Source of the DNA: Porphyromonadaceae bacterium UBA7048
GTDB taxonomy: Bacteria; Bacteroidota; Bacteroidia; Bacteroidales; Muribaculaceae
DNA: 42,330 nucleotides
Direction: 5' to 3'
Assembly: GCA_002493945.1 (NCBI GenBank)
Contig: DLAL01000028.1
Coordinates: forward strand, 1-42,330
In this document: positions 9,076-17,071 of the stretch, piece by piece
How the letters are laid out: each line of letters starts with the position of its first letter
How positions within the stretch are numbered: position 1 is the first letter of the stretch
Translations under genes and position numbers: made by a program
Notes under the pieces: model-generated
Told to the model about the DNA's origin: nothing
The model's database searches: none
What the model saw: only the letters and a program-made list of their open reading frames with translations

Positions 9076-9897
9076 ATGTCAGGAACATTCGACACACTCA
9101 AGCGGCAAGGCGGCTTCTTCCTCATAGCAGGACCGTGCGTCATTGAAGGCGAGGAAATGGCCTTCGAAATCGGACGCCACATCAAAGCCGTCTGCGACCG
9201 TCTCGACATACCGTTCGCATTCAAGGGCAGCTACCGCAAGGCCAACCGCAGCCGTCTGGACTCATTCAGCGGCATAGGCGACATCAAGGCCCTCACCATA
9301 CTCCGCGCCGTGGGCAAGGAGCTGGGCGTGCCCGTCGTCACCGACATACACCAGCCTGAAGAGGCAGCCATGGCAGCCGACTTCGTCGACATACTCCAGA
9401 TACCGGCGTTCCTGTGCCGCCAGACCGACCTGCTCACGGCGGCGGCACGCACAGGCAAGGCCATCAACATCAAGAAGGGCCAGTTCCTCTCGCCCGAGTC
9501 GATGCACTTCGCCGTCGACAAGGTGCGCGCTTTCGGCGACAACGACGTGGCCGTGACCGAGCGCGGCACCACCTTCGGCTACGGCGACCTGGTGGTGGAC
9601 TTCCGAGGAGTGCCGCGCATGCAGCAGGCCTGCGGATGTCCCGTGATAGTCGACTGCACCCACTCCCTCCAGCAGCCCAACACGGCCGGCGGCGTCACCG
9701 GGGGCTGTCCCGAACTGATTGAGACCATAGCCCGCGCGGCAGTGGCCACCGGCGCCGACGGCCTCTTCATGGAGACCCATCCGCACCCCGAGCTGGCCAA
9801 GAGCGACGGCGCCAACATGCTCCACCTCAGCCTCCTCGAAGGGCTCCTCACACGTCTGCAGGCCATACGCCGCACCATCGACTCCTTCCAATCCTGA
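9076..9897 (+). CDS. kdsA: 3-deoxy-8-phosphooctulonate (KDO-8-P) synthase
   Basis: This 273-residue enzyme condenses phosphoenolpyruvate and arabinose 5-phosphate to KDO-8-phosphate for lipopolysaccharide inner core. Signatures are KGSYRKANRSR (substrate loop), INIKKGQFLSP, DCTHSLQQPN and METHPHPE..KSDGANM. Cys21 in the AGPC motif, with the His, Glu and Asp in the later motifs, marks the metal-dependent class; the E. coli metal-independent enzyme has Asn at the Cys position. The chain is complete. Its stop overlaps the start of the next gene by one base (TGATG), a sign of translational coupling. Confidence 0.96.
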   Translation: MSGTFDTLKRQGGFFLIAGPCVIEGEEMAFEIGRHIKAVCDRLDIPFAFKGSYRKANRSRLDSFSGIGDIKALTILRAVGKELGVPVVTDIHQPEEAAMAADFVDILQIPAFLCRQTDLLTAAARTGKAINIKKGQFLSPESMHFAVDKVRAFGDNDVAVTERGTTFGYGDLVVDFRGVPRMQQACGCPVIVDCTHSLQQPNTAGGVTGGCPELIETIARAAVATGADGLFMETHPHPELAKSDGANMLHLSLLEGLLTRLQAIRRTIDSFQS

Positions 9898-11507
9898 TGA
9901 AAATGACACTACGAACCATACTTGGAGCCGCCGTCATCACGGCTGCTTCAGCTCTCTCGGCAAGCGCCCAGTCGGGCATACAGAACCCGATGACACAGGC
10001 AGTGCTCGGGGTATACGAAGAAGAACTCCGCGAGAATCCGCAGGACTACAACGTGCTGCTGTCGCGCGCCGACGAATACTACCGTCACAGCGAATATCTC
10101 AAAGCCCTCGAGGACGTCGACAAGGCACTCCTCTACGCCCCGGCCTCCGAGGAAGACGTGCGCATGCGCGCCTATGTGCTCCGCGCAGGCATCTACAATG
10201 AGACGCGCCGTCCGCAGCAGGCCCTGGCCGACCTCAACTCGGCGCTGGCCATTGACCCGGAGTCATTCTCGGTGATATATCAGAAGGCCAATACAGAATT
10301 CACGCTCGGCAACTACGTCGAGGCCAAGTTCGGCTATATGAAGCTCGAACGCCTCAATCCGCGCAATCCCGTGGCCTTCATCGGACAGGCACGCGTGGCG
10401 GTGAAGCAGAACAACCTCGGCACAGCCAACGAAATGCTCGCCAAGGCCGTGGCCCTCGACCCCAACAACGCCGAGACATACATCCGCCGCGCATCGGTGC
10501 GCAAGATGATGGGCGACCACAACGGTGCCGTCGACGACCTCATCCTCGCACTGAGCACAGACAACAAGAACGAGAAGGCCATGAACGAGCTCCTCGACTA
10601 CGGCAACACCAACTACCCGGCCACCGCATCCGGCCTGACGAACGCCATCACGGCGGCTCCCGACGCAGGAATGTTCCGCTACATCCGCGCCGTCATAGCC
10701 CAGGCCCACTACCACTATCTGGCCGCAATACGCGACTATCAGGAGATACTTGACAAGAAGATATACCAGTATCACGGCATCTACGCCTCGATAGCCGAGT
10801 GCAACTACGCCCTGGGCAACTATCAGGAAGCGCTCGACAACATCGACCGCGCACTGGCCATGATCAAGAACAACGCCTCGCACTACGTGACCAAGTCGAT
10901 GATACTCCGCGCCATGAACAACTACGAAGAAGCCATCAAGGCAGGCGCCATGGCTCTGGCCATAGACCGCAGCTCGAACGACGCCCTCATGGAGATGGCG
11001 CTCGGCTACGTCGGCACGGGCAACTACGAGGAAGCCGCCAACCTTCTGGGCGAGGCGGCGCTGAACGACGCCGACGACGCACGCTACCCGATGCTCCGCG
11101 CATGGGTCATGGAGACATATCTGGGCAAGGAGAGCGCCGCACAGCTCCTCTACGAGAAAGTGGCCGAGATGGACAACTACTTCATCGACAATCCGCGCTC
11201 GCTCAAGGGATTCGCGCTCCTCAGACTCGGCCGCACCGAGGAGGCCACGCGATGGATGGAAGTGATACTCAACACCGTCACCGACTACGACGGACTCATC
11301 AACTACTACGGAGCATGCTTCTACTCGCAGGCCGGCGACACCACACGCGCCATGAAGTGCGCAGAGAAGTCGCTTGACCTCGGATTCGCCAACTACCACG
11401 ACTGGACCGAGGCTCACGACGGCATCGTGAACGTGGGCACTCTCCGCGACGACCTCCGCTTCCTCAACATGCTGCACCGCCACGACTCGATCTTTGGTAA
11501 AGAATAG
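9897..11507 (+). CDS. Secreted tetratricopeptide-repeat protein
   Basis: A signal peptide (about residues 1-24, ending ALSASA) is followed by roughly twelve TPR units through residue 520, for example YNVLLSRADEYYRHSEYLKALEDVDKAL split across 51-80 and repeated units of the same 34-residue rhythm. There is no enzyme domain. TPR solenoids bind other proteins, so a periplasmic or outer-membrane scaffold role is likely, but no partner is evident. It is the last gene of the operon and is translationally coupled to kdsA. Two hairpins follow at 11522 and 11609. Two start codons (9897, 9903) are close together; the first gives the coupled start. Confidence 0.85.
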   Translation: MKMTLRTILGAAVITAASALSASAQSGIQNPMTQAVLGVYEEELRENPQDYNVLLSRADEYYRHSEYLKALEDVDKALLYAPASEEDVRMRAYVLRAGIYNETRRPQQALADLNSALAIDPESFSVIYQKANTEFTLGNYVEAKFGYMKLERLNPRNPVAFIGQARVAVKQNNLGTANEMLAKAVALDPNNAETYIRRASVRKMMGDHNGAVDDLILALSTDNKNEKAMNELLDYGNTNYPATASGLTNAITAAPDAGMFRYIRAVIAQAHYHYLAAIRDYQEILDKKIYQYHGIYASIAECNYALGNYQEALDNIDRALAMIKNNASHYVTKSMILRAMNNYEEAIKAGAMALAIDRSSNDALMEMALGYVGTGNYEEAANLLGEAALNDADDARYPMLRAWVMETYLGKESAAQLLYEKVAEMDNYFIDNPRSLKGFALLRLGRTEEATRWMEVILNTVTDYDGLINYYGACFYSQAGDTTRAMKCAEKSLDLGFANYHDWTEAHDGIVNVGTLRDDLRFLNMLHRHDSIFGKE

Positions 11508-11521
11508 TAAAAATGCAGACC

Positions 11522-11542
11522 GGCTGTAACTTTCAGCCTTTT
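11522..11542 (+). terminator. Small hairpin with T4 after the TPR gene
   Basis: GGCTG (11522-11526) pairs with CAGCC (11534-11538), followed by TTTT. The stem is only 5 bp, so by itself it is a weak terminator. Confidence 0.45.
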
Positions 11543-11608
11543 AGTGCGTCTAATCAATAGACAACAGCAAAAATAACTACTTTTTTCCTGAGAATTGATT
11601 GATATAAC

Positions 11609-11650
11609 GACCGGCGGCATGACTGTGAAGTTCTGAACCGCCGGTCTTAT
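11609..11650 (+). terminator. Strong GC hairpin before the DUF4924 gene
   Basis: GACCGGCGG (11609-11617) pairs perfectly with CCGCCGGTC (11638-11646), with TTATTTGTTGTT after it. It lies 100 bases after the TPR stop and 45 bases before the next start, so it could end the upstream operon or be a leader element. Confidence 0.6.
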
Positions 11651-11692
11651 TTGTTGTTCAGTATAAACAAGGACTTAAAACATCGCCAAAAT

Positions 11693-12262
11693 ATGCTGAT
11701 AGCCTCACAACTCCGCAAAGAGAACATCGCACAGTATCTGCTGTACATGTGGCAGATAGAAGACATCATACGCGCCTACGGGCTCGACATCGACCGCATC
11801 AACGCCGACATCGTCAGCCGCTTCCCCGAGGAGCGGCGCAAGGAGATATCGGAGTGGTACGAGTCGCTCATCGACATGATGCGCCGCGAGGAAGTGGCGC
11901 AGCGCGGCCATCTGCAGATGAACCGCAACATCGTCGGCGCTCTGGCCGACCTGAACCGCCGCATCCTCGAGGACCCGAGGCCCGAATTCGACGCATACCG
12001 CAAAGAGTTCTACAATACCCTCCCCTTCATCGTCGAGCTGCGTGCCAAGGCCGGCAACGAGAAGGCCGGCGAGATAGAGACCTGCTTCAACGCCCTCTAC
12101 GGCATGCTCATGCTGCGCCTCGGCGGTAAGGAAATCACCCCGGACACCCAGAAGGCCATGGACCAGATAAGCAAATTCATGGCTCTGCTCTCACACGACT
12201 TCGCTCTCGACGAGGAGGACAAGCTCTTCAAGGACGAGGACAAGGCGGAAGACAAAAAGTAG
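11693..12262 (+). CDS. DUF4924 family protein
   Basis: The ATG at 11693 is chosen because the protein then starts MLIASQLRKENIAQYL, as in DUF4924 proteins of Bacteroidetes. A TTG at 11651 would add 14 residues without family support and would begin within the T-rich tail of the hairpin. The 189-residue product is largely helical with no signal peptide or membrane segment and ends in a charged Lys/Asp/Glu tail. Its function is unknown. The GNAT-like gene follows after 10 bases, suggesting co-transcription. Confidence 0.8.
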   Translation: MLIASQLRKENIAQYLLYMWQIEDIIRAYGLDIDRINADIVSRFPEERRKEISEWYESLIDMMRREEVAQRGHLQMNRNIVGALADLNRRILEDPRPEFDAYRKEFYNTLPFIVELRAKAGNEKAGEIETCFNALYGMLMLRLGGKEITPDTQKAMDQISKFMALLSHDFALDEEDKLFKDEDKAEDKK

Positions 12263-12272
12263 ACACGCGCCG

Positions 12273-13220
12273 ATGGACTGGGAATTCAGACCGTACGACC
12301 CGCAGACCGACCTCACGCTGTGGAACGACTTCAACCGCTGCTCGCGCAACGGGAGCTTCCTCTTCGACCGCGGATACATGGACTACCACGCCGACCGCTT
12401 CACCGACGCCTCAATCATAGCGCTCCGCAAAGGCAGGCCGGCGGCGCTCCTGCCTGCCGACCTCACCGCCGACGGCGTGCTGCGGAGCCACGGCGGACTG
12501 ACCTACGGAGGCTGGATTCTGCCCCAGGCGCATATAGACGGCGCCGACATCCTCGACATGATGACGGCGTGGATTGATTACTGCCGCGCCAGGGGCTGCC
12601 GCGCCATCGACTATCGTCCTGCGCCCTACATCTACCACCGCCGTCCCTCGCAGGAGGACATCTACGCACTGCGGCGTCTCGGCTTCGCGTGGTTGGCGTC
12701 GCTTCTGTCGTCGGCCATAGACTATGCCGACCCGGGCTGTCTGAACACCCTTCAGCGCCGCCATCTGCGCAAGGCATCGGCTCTGAATCCGGTCATCGCC
12801 GAGAGCGGCGACGTGCACGGATTCCACCGCATGCTCTCGGACTGCCTGGCCGAGCGCCATCAGGCAGCTCCCGTCCACTCCGAGGCCGAACTGCGGATGC
12901 TCGCCGGGCGCTTCCCTGACAATATACGCATATTCACCGCCTCGACCGGCGGCACGGCGCATGCCGGAGTGTGCCTGTACGTCTTCGGCACCACGGCACA
13001 CTGCCAGTACATAGCCACCACACCCTACGGACGCGAGACCAATCTGCTCACTCCGCTGATGGACGAGCTCATCCGACGCTTCAGCCGCACGCACCGCTAC
13101 TTCGACTTCGGCACATCGAACGAAGACGGAGGAGCCGTGCTGAACGCCGGACTCCTCCGTCAGAAATTCTCCTACGGCGCCACCGGAGTGGCTTGCGACA
13201 GGTATTATCTTGAACTTTAA
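12273..13220 (+). CDS. GNAT / FemAB-like acyltransferase
   Basis: This 315-residue protein shows the double GNAT-like build of the FemAB/BioF2-like group (Acetyltransf_6). Residues about 20-150 form the first half. The second half (about 160-310) has the typical end, with FDFGTSNEDGGAVLNAGLLRQK split over the acyl-binding region (about 280-302) and YGATGVACDRYYL. Such enzymes transfer acyl or aminoacyl groups, for example onto peptidoglycan or polysaccharide. The specific substrate is not evident. It is convergent with the glycosyltransferase gene, with 26 bases between the stops and no clear terminator. Confidence 0.75.
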   Translation: MDWEFRPYDPQTDLTLWNDFNRCSRNGSFLFDRGYMDYHADRFTDASIIALRKGRPAALLPADLTADGVLRSHGGLTYGGWILPQAHIDGADILDMMTAWIDYCRARGCRAIDYRPAPYIYHRRPSQEDIYALRRLGFAWLASLLSSAIDYADPGCLNTLQRRHLRKASALNPVIAESGDVHGFHRMLSDCLAERHQAAPVHSEAELRMLAGRFPDNIRIFTASTGGTAHAGVCLYVFGTTAHCQYIATTPYGRETNLLTPLMDELIRRFSRTHRYFDFGTSNEDGGAVLNAGLLRQKFSYGATGVACDRYYLEL

Positions 13221-13246
13221 GAAGGGACTTGGTGCCGCACAGGCTC

Positions 13247-14440
13247 TTAATCCCAGGTGTATTTCTTCTGCTTGCCGAAGCGCGAGCGGATGCGCCCTGC
13301 CATGCGGCGCAGCGGATAGGTGGCCGAGAGCCAGGGGATGGTGAGCAGGAGGCGGCGCGACATCATGGCGGTCATGGCCTGGCGCCATATGATGATGTCG
13401 AGGACACACATGAGCAGAATCAGGACGGCGGCTCCGGCGATGCCCGAAAGATTGGGGAAGGCGATGACAGCGGCGGCGACAGCGGCGGCAAAGGCTACAA
13501 TCTGAAGCCAGCCCGTCAGCGCGAAGAGGACGCGCGGACGGCGGCGGATGAAGCGCTCGGTGAAGAATCGGCGCGTCATGCGCTCGCGGAAGAGTCGCGG
13601 ATGATTGCCCTGACGCATACGCACGGGCGAATCCTCGGTAAGAACCACGGCCGTGTTGTCGCCCGTGGCTATCTCGCTGATGAAGATGTCGTCGTCGCCG
13701 TTGCAGAGGTTGAGACGGCGTGCGAAGCCCTTGTTGCGCATGAACGTATCCTTGCGGTAGGCGATGTTGTGCTCCGTGCCGCGGAATGGCCGGCCCGACA
13801 CGGCGGCTCCGATCCAGCGGACACTGTCCACGGTGTGGTCGAAAGCGCGGCGACGGCGGCCGAAAGCGGTGTCCTCTGCAGGGTCGACATATGCGTAGCC
13901 AAGAGCCACCTCGGTCTTGCCTCCGCGGCAGAAAGGCTCCATCATACGCCGGAGCCACAGGTCCGACTCTATGTCGGCGGCCGCGGTGGTGAGCACCACA
14001 GTACCGTAGCGCGCGGCCTTGATGCCGAGAGTGAGGGCGAGTTTCTTGCGGCTGAGATTGACGACTCCTTCGGGAGTGAATGTGAGATAGATATTGCTGT
14101 GAGCGGCACGCAGCATCGACACGGTGTCGCGTACGTCCGTCGACTCGCCGTCATTGACCACGATGACCTCAAAGGGCGCCGGATAGTTCTGCCCGAGTAT
14201 GGTCCGGAGCTGCTGCTCGAGATACTCGTTGTCGCCCTGCGAATAGACGATGACCGATGCCGGCTCGAAATCGGCGTCGTCCTTGTCGACGCGCTGACGC
14301 AGCGACCGGCGGCGGAAGGCCGTGACGGTCTGGACCTTGAGCATATATATGACGGCGAGCATCAGCACACAGGCCGCGCACAGACAGAGCGCCCAGAGGG
14401 CGACAGATGGTATATGTGACGAAAAGTACATGTCAGACAT
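13247..14440 (-). CDS. Membrane-anchored family 2 glycosyltransferase
   Basis: A transmembrane helix at about residues 13-34 precedes a GT2 GT-A domain (about 60-290): ASVIVYSQGDNEYLEQQL, VIVVNDGES, and an acidic GDDDIF motif. The AADIESDL segment is in the place of the metal-binding DxD. Two further hydrophobic helices lie at about 305-345, and the tail is strongly basic (RRMAGRIRSRFGKQKK). The protein probably uses a nucleotide sugar at the inner membrane to extend a glycan; acceptor and sugar are unknown. An isolated -7 element lies at 14454-14461 and a small RNA gene immediately upstream on the same strand. An alternative ATG is at residue 4. Confidence 0.82.
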   Translation of the reverse strand: MSDMYFSSHIPSVALWALCLCAACVLMLAVIYMLKVQTVTAFRRRSLRQRVDKDDADFEPASVIVYSQGDNEYLEQQLRTILGQNYPAPFEVIVVNDGESTDVRDTVSMLRAAHSNIYLTFTPEGVVNLSRKKLALTLGIKAARYGTVVLTTAAADIESDLWLRRMMEPFCRGGKTEVALGYAYVDPAEDTAFGRRRRAFDHTVDSVRWIGAAVSGRPFRGTEHNIAYRKDTFMRNKGFARRLNLCNGDDDIFISEIATGDNTAVVLTEDSPVRMRQGNHPRLFRERMTRRFFTERFIRRRPRVLFALTGWLQIVAFAAAVAAAVIAFPNLSGIAGAAVLILLMCVLDIIIWRQAMTAMMSRRLLLTIPWLSATYPLRRMAGRIRSRFGKQKKYTWD

Positions 14441-14453
14441 TCATTTGAGAGTG

Positions 14454-14461
14454 CAAACTTA
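14454..14461 (-). promoter_or_regulatory. Possible -7 element close to the glycosyltransferase start
   Basis: TAAGTTTG on the minus strand matches TAnnTTTG, but no TTTG lies at the right distance upstream. Transcription from here would leave a leader of only a few bases before the ATG at 14440. Confidence 0.35.
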
Positions 14462-14518
14462 CAAATATTTATAACAAATCCGTCCCATAATAATAGAAAA
14501 ATGCAAGCATAATAAAAG

Positions 14519-14552
14519 AAAAAAATGCAACTACCCGTCGCGGGCCATTGCA
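14519..14552 (-). terminator. Strong intrinsic terminator of the candidate small RNA
   Basis: On the minus strand the outer stem TGCAA/TTGCA (14552-14548 with 14530-14526) encloses an inner stem CCCG/CGGG (14544-14541 with 14537-14534) with a CGA loop, followed by seven T (14525-14519) and, after one C, four more. Confidence 0.85.
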
Positions 14553-14634
14553 TCCTAACCTATGATTCACTTATTTGTTTGGTTGTCTTGCTTCTAACTT
14601 TTGAGTAAATTTGTTAAAAATCTTCCTATGTTTG
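14519..14634 (-). ncRNA. Candidate small RNA of about 115 nt, family not recognised
   Basis: A complete promoter (14671-14640) and a strong intrinsic terminator (14552-14519) on the minus strand bound an A-rich transcript of about 115 nt. The only open frame inside begins in the terminator and reads through it, so a protein is unlikely. The 5' two-thirds looks largely single-stranded, with a weak TTAAC/GTTAG hairpin and two copies of CATAGG, as might suit base pairing with targets. It could instead be an attenuated leader of the glycosyltransferase gene that starts 79 bases past the terminator. It does not look like tmRNA, RNase P or SRP RNA by size or motif. Confidence 0.6.
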
Positions 14635-14639
14635 CGATG

Positions 14640-14671
14640 CAAAGTTATGAATATTTTTATAGAATAGCAAA
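14640..14671 (-). promoter_or_regulatory. Promoter of the candidate small RNA
   Basis: TTTG (14671-14668), a 20-base spacer and TAACTTTG (14647-14640) match the consensus fully. The bases 14634-14647 are identical to 39-52 at the tRNA promoter, which suggests a strong, stable-RNA type of promoter. Confidence 0.8.
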
Positions 14672-14691
14672 AATATTTGAGCGATATTTAG

Positions 14692-14716
14692 AAATTTTAG
14701 TATTTAAGCACTAAAA
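14692..14716 (-). terminator. AT-rich hairpin at the end of the seven-gene minus-strand operon
   Basis: TTTTAGT (14716-14710) pairs with ACTAAAA (14701-14695) around an 8-base loop, then TTT. It overlaps the O-methyltransferase stop codon. The stem is AT-rich and so of limited strength. Confidence 0.45.
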
Positions 14717-15346
14717 ATCCATCCGTTCAAGTACTTTTATCAGCGTCAGGCCGTCGCGCACGGGTATCATCACCTTGCTCACACCGCTGTCGGCCGCCAC
14801 TATGTCGTTGAAGCGGCGTATGCCCTCAGTCTGAGGGTCGGTGGCCGAGGGGTCGAGCACCTTGTCGGTCCACAGGGTGTTGTCGGCCATGATGTAGGCG
14901 CCCGGCCGGAGGTGACGGCGCAGTATGGCATAGTACTCGGGGTAACGGCGCTTGTTGGCGTCGATGAAGACCAGGTCGTAGTCGCCGCCCTCGAGGAGCG
15001 CGGGCATCAGCTCCTCGGCATCGCCGGTGTGGAGCGTCACGGGCAGTCCGCTGAAGAGGTCGAGCAGGTCGTCGGTGTGCTCGGTGTCCAGCTCGACGGT
15101 GTCAATCCGTCCGCCCTCGGCGAGGCCTTCGGCGAAGCACAGCGTCGAGTATCCGCTGAATGTGCCTAACTCGAGGACGCGGCGCGGACGTATCATGCCC
15201 GTCAGCATGGCTATGAGGCGCCCCTGCGCATGGTCGGTGCACATGCGCGGATAGAGGCGGTGGAGATGTGTGTGACGGTAGAGCCGGTGCAGCACAGGCG
15301 GCTCGGCGTCGATATGCGCTTCGATATAGTCGTCTTCAGTCATCAT
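14711..15346 (-). CDS. Class I SAM-dependent O-methyltransferase
   Basis: The ATG at 15346 overlaps the upstream stop codon (ATGA) and gives a 211-residue protein of normal length for the CCoAOMT-like O-methyltransferase 3 family. A longer frame upstream, to 15529, only shadows the neighbouring gene. Motifs are the SAM-binding VLELGTFSGYSTL, the acidic VELD, the metal- and substrate-site text DLVFIDANKRRYPEYY and IMADNTLW. Bacterial members methylate catechol-like substrates in the presence of Mg2+, but the natural substrate here is unknown. It is the last gene of the minus-strand operon. Confidence 0.9.
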   Translation of the reverse strand: MMTEDDYIEAHIDAEPPVLHRLYRHTHLHRLYPRMCTDHAQGRLIAMLTGMIRPRRVLELGTFSGYSTLCFAEGLAEGGRIDTVELDTEHTDDLLDLFSGLPVTLHTGDAEELMPALLEGGDYDLVFIDANKRRYPEYYAILRRHLRPGAYIMADNTLWTDKVLDPSATDPQTEGIRRFNDIVAADSGVSKVMIPVRDGLTLIKVLERMDF

Positions 15347-15594
15347 AGCAGTATGAGCATCCACATGGCTCCGTGAGTCAGGAGCATAAGTATCATGAGT
15401 ATCCACACAAGGGTGTTGCGCGCCCCCGTGCAGAGCCATTCGCAGTAGGCCGAAATGACCACATATACGGGATAGAGCCACAGGAAGAGTTCGACAGAGC
15501 CGTCCTCGGGGGCGCGTCCGAGCATCCACGGGAATGACAGCACGGGCAGGCAGCAGACGATGATGAGGACTTTGAGCAGGCGGTCGGTATCCAT
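15343..15594 (-). CDS. Small membrane protein, unknown function
   Basis: This 83-residue hydrophobic protein shows about three membrane segments (about residues 8-25, 33-52 and 61-82) separated by short polar loops (GRAPEDGS and CTGARN). I do not recognise a family. It is probably real: it overlaps both neighbours by ATGA-type junctions (start overlaps the epimerase stop at 15594-15597, stop overlaps the methyltransferase start at 15343-15346) and its composition fits a membrane protein rather than a chance frame. Confidence 0.7.
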   Translation of the reverse strand: MDTDRLLKVLIIVCCLPVLSFPWMLGRAPEDGSVELFLWLYPVYVVISAYCEWLCTGARNTLVWILMILMLLTHGAMWMLILL

Positions 15595-16634
15595 CAGCTT
15601 TTCTTCTTTTTGGCTTCTTCCTTCTCGCGCAGGTATGCGGCGACAGTCTCGGCTATACCGCGCTCAAGCGGATAGTCGGCATGGAATCCGAAGTCGCGGA
15701 CAGCGTCGTCGACACGGCAGGTCCAGTTGCGCTGCTTCATGATCTTGTACTTGTCGCGGTTGAGCGTCGAGGGCTTAAGGGTGACGGCTCCGATTTTCTC
15801 TGCAACGACCGAGGCCGCGTATGCGGCCCACAGCGGCAGCTTGACGGGGATGACGGCCTTCGTGCCGAGCGCACGGGCCACCATAGTCCGGAATTCCTTC
15901 TGCGTGTAGGCCCGCGGCTCGCTGATGATGTACTTGCGGTGCATGGTGGCATCCGATGCGAGGGCGTCGAACATGGCCGTGACCAGATCGGCGACGTAGA
16001 TGAATGTGAGCATCTGACGGCGGTAGCCCACGCCGAAGTCGAAGTGGCTGTCGATGCACTTGACCATCATCAGATAGTCGCGCTCGTGAGGGCCGTAGAC
16101 GCCCGTGGGGCGGAAGATAATCCAGGGGATGTCGGGATGGGTCTCGAGGTACATCTCGGCCTTTATCTTCGACAGACCGTAGCGCGTGTTGGGGTTGGGA
16201 CGGAACGACGAGTCGTAAGGCGTGTAGCCCTTCTCGTCGCCCGGGCCCAGAGCGCTGAGCGAGCTCATGTACAGAAACTTCCGCGGCATCAGCGACGCAT
16301 CGGCCAAAGCAGCCGTGAAGTTGCGCAGGTAGTCGTAGTTGATGCGGTTGAAGTCGCCGAAATTGGCGGCCTTGGTGGCGCCGAGGTTGTAGATGATATA
16401 GTCCCAGAGCTGTCCGCCGGCAGCTTCGGCGAGAGTGGCCTGCATCGCGTCGGCGTCGTCGTAGTCGAGCACGACGAAGTGCAGGCGCGGATCGGAGAGA
16501 TAGCGGCGCGAGGTGGTCTCGCGCACGGCCACCCACGTGTCGAAGCCGCGGCGCAGACCTTCGGCGGCGATATGGCCGCCGATGAATCCTCCGGCACCGA
16601 CCACGAGGAGGCGAAGTTGACTGTTTTCTGCCAT
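15594..16634 (-). CDS. NAD(P)-dependent epimerase/dehydratase (extended SDR)
   Basis: The start at 16634 gives MAENSQLRLLVVGAGGFIGGH with the Rossmann GxxGxxG near residues 12-18 and avoids overlap with aroQ. A start at 16670 would overlap it by 29 bases. The 346-residue extended short-chain dehydrogenase has the SSLSALG active-site Ser region, the catalytic YGLSK (YxxxK) motif, and FRPTGVYGPHERD. The closest annotations are nucleotide-sugar or dihydroflavonol/3-beta-HSD-like reductases, and the substrate is not evident. A run of lysines ends the chain. It is inside the minus-strand operon, 7 bases after aroQ. Confidence 0.85.
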   Translation of the reverse strand: MAENSQLRLLVVGAGGFIGGHIAAEGLRRGFDTWVAVRETTSRRYLSDPRLHFVVLDYDDADAMQATLAEAAGGQLWDYIIYNLGATKAANFGDFNRINYDYLRNFTAALADASLMPRKFLYMSSLSALGPGDEKGYTPYDSSFRPNPNTRYGLSKIKAEMYLETHPDIPWIIFRPTGVYGPHERDYLMMVKCIDSHFDFGVGYRRQMLTFIYVADLVTAMFDALASDATMHRKYIISEPRAYTQKEFRTMVARALGTKAVIPVKLPLWAAYAASVVAEKIGAVTLKPSTLNRDKYKIMKQRNWTCRVDDAVRDFGFHADYPLERGIAETVAAYLREKEEAKKKKS

Positions 16635-16641
16635 AAGTATA

Positions 16642-17070
16642 TCAGAATCGGAGAATGGCCTCGACGGCAAGACGGTATGAATCGGCGCCGAAACCCGCTA
16701 TGGAGCCGCGGCAAACGGGAGCGATGACCGAGCGGCGGCGGAACTCCTCGCGTGCCTGCACATTGCTCATATGCACCTCCACCACGGGCGCCTTGACGGC
16801 GGCTATGGCGTCGGCTATAGCATACGAATAGTGCGTGAAGGCACCGGCGTTGAGCACGATGCCGAGGCAGTCTGGGTCGAGGCCGTGCTGCTGGATGGCG
16901 TCGATGACGGCGCCCTCGTGATTGCTCTGCACATGCCGGAGAGCCGTCTGCGGAAATGCCTCCCCGAGCGACGCGATGATGTCGCAGAGAGTGGCGGTGC
17001 CGTAGATGTCAGGCTCGCGCTGCCCGAGCAGGTTGAGATTCGGACCGTTGAGTATGAGGATATACTTCAT
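16642..17070 (-). CDS. aroQ: Type II 3-dehydroquinate dehydratase
   Basis: This enzyme dehydrates 3-dehydroquinate to 3-dehydroshikimate in the shikimate pathway. The start at 17070 gives MKYILILNGPNLNLLG, the family's usual beginning, one base after the mrp stop. An ATG at 17082 would add four residues. The 142-residue length is typical of the small dodecameric type. Active-site text is NLLGQREPDIYG (Arg and Tyr of the flexible loop), QSNHEG, LNAGAFTHYSYA and VEVHMSN with the catalytic His. All are present. Confidence 0.96.
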   Translation of the reverse strand: MKYILILNGPNLNLLGQREPDIYGTATLCDIIASLGEAFPQTALRHVQSNHEGAVIDAIQQHGLDPDCLGIVLNAGAFTHYSYAIADAIAAVKAPVVEVHMSNVQAREEFRRRSVIAPVCRGSIAGFGADSYRLAVEAILRF

Positions 17071-17071
17071 A

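Noticed and set aside
11508..11692. Possible small RNA or promoter between the TPR and DUF4924 genes
   Set aside because: Two hairpins exist, but TAACTTTC inside the first is not a full -7 box and no TTTG-N19/21-TAnnTTTG pair is found, so only terminators are listed.
12411..13958. 515-codon minus-strand frame spanning the GNAT-like and glycosyltransferase genes
   Set aside because: It overlaps two better supported genes, crosses their convergent junction and shows no domain.
14362..14553. 63-codon minus-strand frame starting in the small RNA terminator
   Set aside because: It begins inside the hairpin and overlaps the glycosyltransferase start in another frame. The Phe/Ile-rich part comes from the T runs.
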